Shown here: positions 60,425 to 64,000 of the stretch, piece after piece
Layout: each line of letters begins with the position of its first letter
Numbering within the stretch: the stretch's first letter is position 1
NCBI RefSeq assembly: GCF_007859635.1
Contig: NZ_CP042306.1
Span: forward strand, 3,050,001 to 3,114,000
DNA: 64,000 nucleotides
Origin: Sphingomonas panacisoli
GTDB lineage: Bacteria > Pseudomonadota > Alphaproteobacteria > Sphingomonadales > Sphingomonadaceae
Direction: 5' to 3'
Notes under the pieces: model-generated
The model's database searches: none
What the model was told of the DNA's origin: nothing
Seen by the model: the letters and a program-made list of their open reading frames with translations, nothing else
Made by a program: the position numbers and the translations under genes

Positions 60425-61672
60425 ATGGATCAGGCGAAGCTCATCGAACTCGAACGTTTCCGCGGCGTCGTCGCGATCCAGCAGGCGATCAGCGACGCGC
60501 GCGGTGATCTCGCCACCGTGATGAATGCGATCGTGCAGGAAACGTCGGTGATGCCGCAATCGAACGGCGTCGTTGTCGAACTGCGCGACGGCGACCAGAT
60601 CTATTACGCGGCGGCGAGCGGCGCGTCGGCCGATCTGCTTGGTCTCCGCCTGCCGCTCAGCACCAGCCTGTCGGGGCAATGCGTGCTGACCGGCGAACCG
60701 CTGTGCTGCACCGATTCCGAAACCGACCCGCGCGTCAATCGCGAGGCGTGCCGCCGCGTCGGCCTGCGATCGATGATCGTCATCCCGATCCCGCATCGCG
60801 GCCAGACCGTCGGCGTGCTCAAATACCATGCCGCCGATCCCGGCGCGTTCGACGACGACGACATGCTGATGGCGCATCTGCTGGTTGGGCCGATCGCCGT
60901 CGGGATGAGCAGCGTCGGCGAGGAGGATGCGTTGCGCGCGCAGACCGAACTCCGCTCGATCGTCGAGCTTAAGGAGCAGTTCGTCTCCAACGTCAGCCAT
61001 GAATTGCGCACGCCCGTCACGTCGATCGCCGGTTCGCTCGGACTCTTGCACAGCGGCGCGGGCGGGCAATTGACCGACAAAGCGAGTTCGCTGGTCGATA
61101 TCGCCAGCCGCAATGCCGACCGGCTCAAGCGGCTGGTCGACGACCTGCTCGACATCGGCAAGCTCGACACCGGCCAGGTGGTGATGACGCTGGCCGAGGT
61201 CGATCTACGCGCGGTGCTGCGCGACGCGGTCGAACAGAACCAGCCGTTCGCCGACCAGCTCGGCGTGACGCTGGCGCTCGACGCGCCGTCCGGGCCGGTG
61301 ATCGCGACGACCGACGCCGACCGGCTGTTCCAGGCGATCACCAATTTGGTGTCGAACGGCGCCAAATTCTCCCCTCGCGGATCGACCGTCAGCCTGGCGC
61401 TCCACGAAACGGGCGGCGCCGCGATCATCCGCGTCAGCGATCAGGGACCCGGCGTCCCGGCCGATTTCCGCGCGCGACTGTTCGACCGCTTCTCGCAATC
61501 CGACGCCGCCCCCGCGCGCAGCCCGATGCCCGGCACCGGCCTCGGCCTCGCCATCACCAAGGGCATCGTCGAACGCCTGGGCGGCACGGTCCGGCTGGAC
61601 GAAGCGCATAGCGACGGCGCGGTGTTCGAGATTTGCCTGCCCCTCGCGGAGGCTGGCGCCGCGGCGGCCTAG
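60425..61672 (+). CDS. GAF-domain sensor histidine kinase
   Basis: 415 residues: GAF (about 20-160, with TGEPLCCTDSETDPRVNREA, where two adjacent Cys and more could bind a cofactor), HisKA with phospho-His192 in FVSNVSHELRTPVTS, and HATPase (NLVSNGAKFSP N box, DQGPGVP, PGTGLGLAI). No membrane segment, so cytosolic. AGGAAG is 9 bases before the ATG. No response regulator lies next to it. Confidence 0.92.
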   Translation: MDQAKLIELERFRGVVAIQQAISDARGDLATVMNAIVQETSVMPQSNGVVVELRDGDQIYYAAASGASADLLGLRLPLSTSLSGQCVLTGEPLCCTDSETDPRVNREACRRVGLRSMIVIPIPHRGQTVGVLKYHAADPGAFDDDDMLMAHLLVGPIAVGMSSVGEEDALRAQTELRSIVELKEQFVSNVSHELRTPVTSIAGSLGLLHSGAGGQLTDKASSLVDIASRNADRLKRLVDDLLDIGKLDTGQVVMTLAEVDLRAVLRDAVEQNQPFADQLGVTLALDAPSGPVIATTDADRLFQAITNLVSNGAKFSPRGSTVSLALHETGGAAIIRVSDQGPGVPADFRARLFDRFSQSDAAPARSPMPGTGLGLAITKGIVERLGGTVRLDEAHSDGAVFEICLPLAEAGAAAA

Positions 61673-61711
61673 CAAAGCCTCGCGTCCTCGACAGCAGATG
61701 CGCCGCCCGCT

Positions 61712-62194
61712 TCACATCAATCGGTAATGATCCGCCAGCCGATCGAGCGCCAGGCCCAGTACCAGCCGTCCCGCGCGGCCCGGCCAACCCAGCGCGCGTT
61801 CGGCGGCGGGGATCGCTTCGCCGGCGCAGACCACGCGCCATAATATGTCGCTGAGACCGCTACCCGTCGCGGCGATCGCGGCGTCGAAGCGGCGTTTGGC
61901 GGCGACGTGGGCCAGCGTGGGGTCGGCATCGTCGCCGCCGCCCCCATCGACGCGCACGCTGTCCCAATGCATCGTCACCCGCGGCCCGAGTTGCGCGATC
62001 TCGTAGTCGCGGCGCAGGCGTTCGCCGGCCTCGACCTGGCGGGCATCGACCAATCCGCGCGCGGCGAGCCAGCTCAGCGGCGATTCGGCGCGGTTGACGG
62101 TGACGGTGCGGCCGCGCCGGGCCTTGGCGGGCGCGCGGCCGGGGATGATGGCGACGTCCGCCGGGTCGAATTCCACTTCCACCAGATCGCGCAT
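61712..62194 (-). CDS. DUF6456 protein
   Basis: About 160 residues from ATG 62194, preceded by GGAGG. The core is VNRAESPLSWLAARGLVDAR, then QVEAGERLRRDYEIAQLGPR and MHWDSVRVDGG; end AERALGWPGRAGRLVLGLAL. DUF6456 is an alphaproteobacterial family of unknown function, with a helix-turn-helix look. It is divergent from the XRE regulator. Confidence 0.82.
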   Translation of the reverse strand: MRDLVEVEFDPADVAIIPGRAPAKARRGRTVTVNRAESPLSWLAARGLVDARQVEAGERLRRDYEIAQLGPRVTMHWDSVRVDGGGGDDADPTLAHVAAKRRFDAAIAATGSGLSDILWRVVCAGEAIPAAERALGWPGRAGRLVLGLALDRLADHYRLM

Positions 62195-62286
62195 GGGTCC
62201 TCCATCGATTGCGAGTCGGACGCTCTTGCCATCTGGTTCGTTCTGTAGGAAAGTAGATAACCTATTTGGCAAATCAGAGGTAGTCG

Positions 62287-62850
62287 ATGATCACCGCCAT
62301 CCGCGAAGTCCGCCGCGCCAAGGGCATGACGCTTGACGATGTCGCGCGCACCTGCGTCCCGCCAACCACCGCGCAGACGATCGGCCGGCTGGAAACGGGG
62401 ACGCGCACGGTGTCGGTCGGCTGGCTCAACCGTATCGCCGCGGCGCTGGGGGTGGAGGCGGCGGACCTAGTCAAGCTGCGCGATCACGCCGAATTGCCGG
62501 TCGCGGCGTTGCTCGCAGCGGACGGCGCGCATGCGCCGACGCGCCCGATCCTGGTGCCGCCGCCGCGTGCCACGGCGGGCATGGTCGGGGTCGCGGTGAC
62601 CGGGGGGATCGGCGACTATCGCGCCGGCGACACGGTCTGGTGCGAGCCGCTGGCGCCGGACGCGTTCGCGGGCGCGCTCAACCGCGACGTACTCGTGCCG
62701 CGGCCGGGCGGGCGTTTCCTGTTCGGGCGGCTGATCGGGCGCGAGGGCGACCGGTTGCAAGTGTTGCCGCTCGGCGCGGGGCAACGGCAGCAAGTGGTCA
62801 GCGACCCGCCCTGGATCGCGCGCGCCGTGACGTTGATCCGCGGGCTTTAA
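62287..62850 (+). CDS. XRE-family regulator with S24/LexA-like C-terminal domain
   Basis: 187 residues: an N-terminal HTH_3 (ITAIREVRRAKGMTLDDVAR, QTIGRLETGTRTVSVGWLNR, IAAALGVEAADL) and a beta-rich C-terminal domain (YRAGDTVWCEPLAPDAFAGA, RFLFGRLIGREGDRLQVLPL) like the S24 fold of CI-type repressors, without an evident Ser-Lys dyad. It may control the divergent DUF6456 gene or a remote regulon. Confidence 0.85.
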   Translation: MITAIREVRRAKGMTLDDVARTCVPPTTAQTIGRLETGTRTVSVGWLNRIAAALGVEAADLVKLRDHAELPVAALLAADGAHAPTRPILVPPPRATAGMVGVAVTGGIGDYRAGDTVWCEPLAPDAFAGALNRDVLVPRPGGRFLFGRLIGREGDRLQVLPLGAGQRQQVVSDPPWIARAVTLIRGL

Positions 62851-62894
62851 TGTGATGCGCTCACGCGCGTGGACGGCACCAGCCCGCTCCCCCG

Positions 62895-63308
62895 TCAGAG
62901 GTGGCGGGTTTCCGCGGGCGGGTTCCACCAATTGTCGTGGAGGCCGTCCATATAGGTGAGCGGCGCCTTGACGAGGTCGTCGACGGGGAGGTCGTCGAGC
63001 GCTGAGAGGTGGACCGACACGTACGGGTCGCCGCCCATCGCTTCGATCTTGCCGTGGCCGTGGGTGTGGATGCCGCACACGCTGCAGAAACGATGGTGCC
63101 CCTCGCCCCAATCGCCCGACCGGCCATAATCCGCTAGCTTGTCCTCACCGCTCAGCAACCGGAAATCCGCCGGCGTAACGCCGATCGTCCACATCCGCTG
63201 CTTCCAGCACACGGTGCAGTTGCACTTGCCCGTCCCTTGGTCGAGGTCGAGATCCGCCTCGAACGTCACCGCCTTGCAATGACAACTACCGCGATAGGTT
63301 CGTTTCAC
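62895..63308 (-). CDS. GFA/CENP-V family zinc protein
   Basis: About 137 residues from GTG 63308 (GGGAG 7 bases upstream). Zinc ligands: GSCHCKAVTFEA, KCNCTVCWKQR and HRFCSVCGIHTHGHG. The family is named for glutathione-dependent formaldehyde-activating enzyme, but most members have unknown substrates. Cytosolic, monocistronic beside the tRNA-Val gene. Confidence 0.9.
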   Translation of the reverse strand: MKRTYRGSCHCKAVTFEADLDLDQGTGKCNCTVCWKQRMWTIGVTPADFRLLSGEDKLADYGRSGDWGEGHHRFCSVCGIHTHGHGKIEAMGGDPYVSVHLSALDDLPVDDLVKAPLTYMDGLHDNWWNPPAETRHL

Positions 63309-63365
63309 GCCGAGTCTCCCATGCGCCGTTACGGCGACGCCACACCGCATCGCGCTGGCAGGGGC

Positions 63366-63441
<76 letters not shown>

Positions 63442-63487
63442 TCTGACGGTGGCGTTTGACGCTAGATTCCCAACAACGCAAGCTGGA

Positions 63488-64000
63488 TCAGAGCGGGTGA
63501 AGCCCGCTCTGCCGCAAAGCAGTAAAATAGCGTTCGATCTTTTCGCGCGCTTCGGCGCTCAAGCCGAGGAACGCGCGGCGGCGGTCGAACGGGTCGGCCT
63601 GGCGGACAAAGAGGCCGGCGTCGGTCATTCGGCCGATCCAGCGCAGCGCGGTCGTCGGCGCGACGGCCGCGGCGATGCACAGGCTCGATACGGATACCTG
63701 CGCATTCTCGAGCTCGGCGGCGTAGAGGTCGAGGAGCATGTCCCAGGCCGGATCTTCGAACAGTCCTTCGGCGAAGAACTGGTCGCGCAGGCGGCGGCCG
63801 CGAATGATCTTGCGGATGTCGGCAGCGGTCGGCGGGGACGCTGCAGGCGCGGCCGGCGGCGGATTGAAGGACATCGAACGCTCGCCGACGCCGCCGGGGC
63901 GCTTGTCCTCGCTCGCCAACCGCGACAGCACGCGCGAGATGCGCGCGACTTCTTCGTTCAGCTGGCGCAGCTGGGCCGATTCGCTGTCGCTGTCCTTGTC
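63488..64000 (-). CDS. MarR-like winged-helix regulator (5' end beyond the window)
   Basis: The frame is open to base 64000; at least 171 residues are visible. The upstream part has a heptad helix (AQLRQLNEEVARISRVLSRL). The winged helix runs from about residue 80: LRDQFFAEGLFEDPAWDMLL, VSSLCIAAAVAPTTALRWIG and LFVRQADPFDRRRAFLGLSA, the last being the MarR wing. Probably binds DNA as a dimer. The target genes are not visible. Confidence 0.82.
   Translation of the reverse strand, partial: DKDSDSESAQLRQLNEEVARISRVLSRLASEDKRPGGVGERSMSFNPPPAAPAASPPTAADIRKIIRGRRLRDQFFAEGLFEDPAWDMLLDLYAAELENAQVSVSSLCIAAAVAPTTALRWIGRMTDAGLFVRQADPFDRRRAFLGLSAEAREKIERYFTALRQSGLHPL

Overview
The window is GC-rich alphaproteobacterial chromosome, most like Sphingomonas or a close relative. 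The evidence is the RcGTA-type gene transfer agent (GTA) cluster, a DUF1134/EipA protein, DUF6456, DUF6127 and DUF2793 proteins, an ArsR regulator with a CC motif, and many extragenic palindromes of the kind common in sphingomonads. Nothing suggests a plasmid or a free phage.

Layout. (1) 1-12.4 kb, minus strand: an almost complete Tad/Flp type IVc pilus operon. In transcription order it holds two near-identical Flp pilins, cpaB, cpaC, a small lipoprotein, tadG, two tadE-like minor pilins, cpaE, cpaF, tadB, tadC, two TPR proteins and the first 24 codons of the prepilin peptidase cpaA, cut by the window edge. A terminator-like hairpin separates the pilins from the machinery genes. (2) 12.9-17.4 kb: membrane envelope genes, namely two GT-C-like polytopic proteins in an overlapping pair, a DUF2569-like protein and a PAP2 phosphatase relative. 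(3) 17.4-21.6 kb: a gene-poor accessory zone with small hypothetical genes, an ArsR-type regulator, a truncated tyrosine recombinase and palindromes. (4) 21.6-30.3 kb: a KaiC-like double ATPase followed by a hybrid histidine kinase, then a large autotransporter with a clear terminator. (5) 31.2-37.6 kb: tRNA-Ser(GCU), eipA, pyrC, ygfZ, a small P-loop ATPase, ugd and an OmpA-family protein. (6) 37.7-52.9 kb, minus strand: the GTA cluster, from a terS-like gene and terL to the tail-tip proteins and a DUF2793 protein. (7) 53-64 kb: DUF4142 and small lipoproteins, a serine hydrolase broken by a frameshift, an NTF2-like protein, a DapF-like protein, a GST, a DUF885 protein, a cupin, a GAF-histidine kinase, DUF6456, an XRE regulator, a GFA-family protein, tRNA-Val(UAC) and a MarR-like regulator that runs off the end.

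How the parts work together. The Tad genes build an adhesive pilus. The GTA genes encode a headful packaging motor (TerS/TerL), portal, protease, HK97 capsid, head spike base, connector, tail tube, tape measure and tail tip, which together would make a small siphovirus-like particle carrying host DNA.

The strongest observations are in the GTA cluster. Palindromic repeat elements sit in almost every gap of the operon. One is inserted in frame inside the tail-chaperone gene and another supplies the apparent start of the next gene. A single-base frameshift breaks the DUF6127 gene and joins its frame to the prohead protease. A promoter followed by a terminator-like hairpin precedes terS. The DUF2460 distal-tail gene carries a large N-terminal extension, while the g15 homologue is short.
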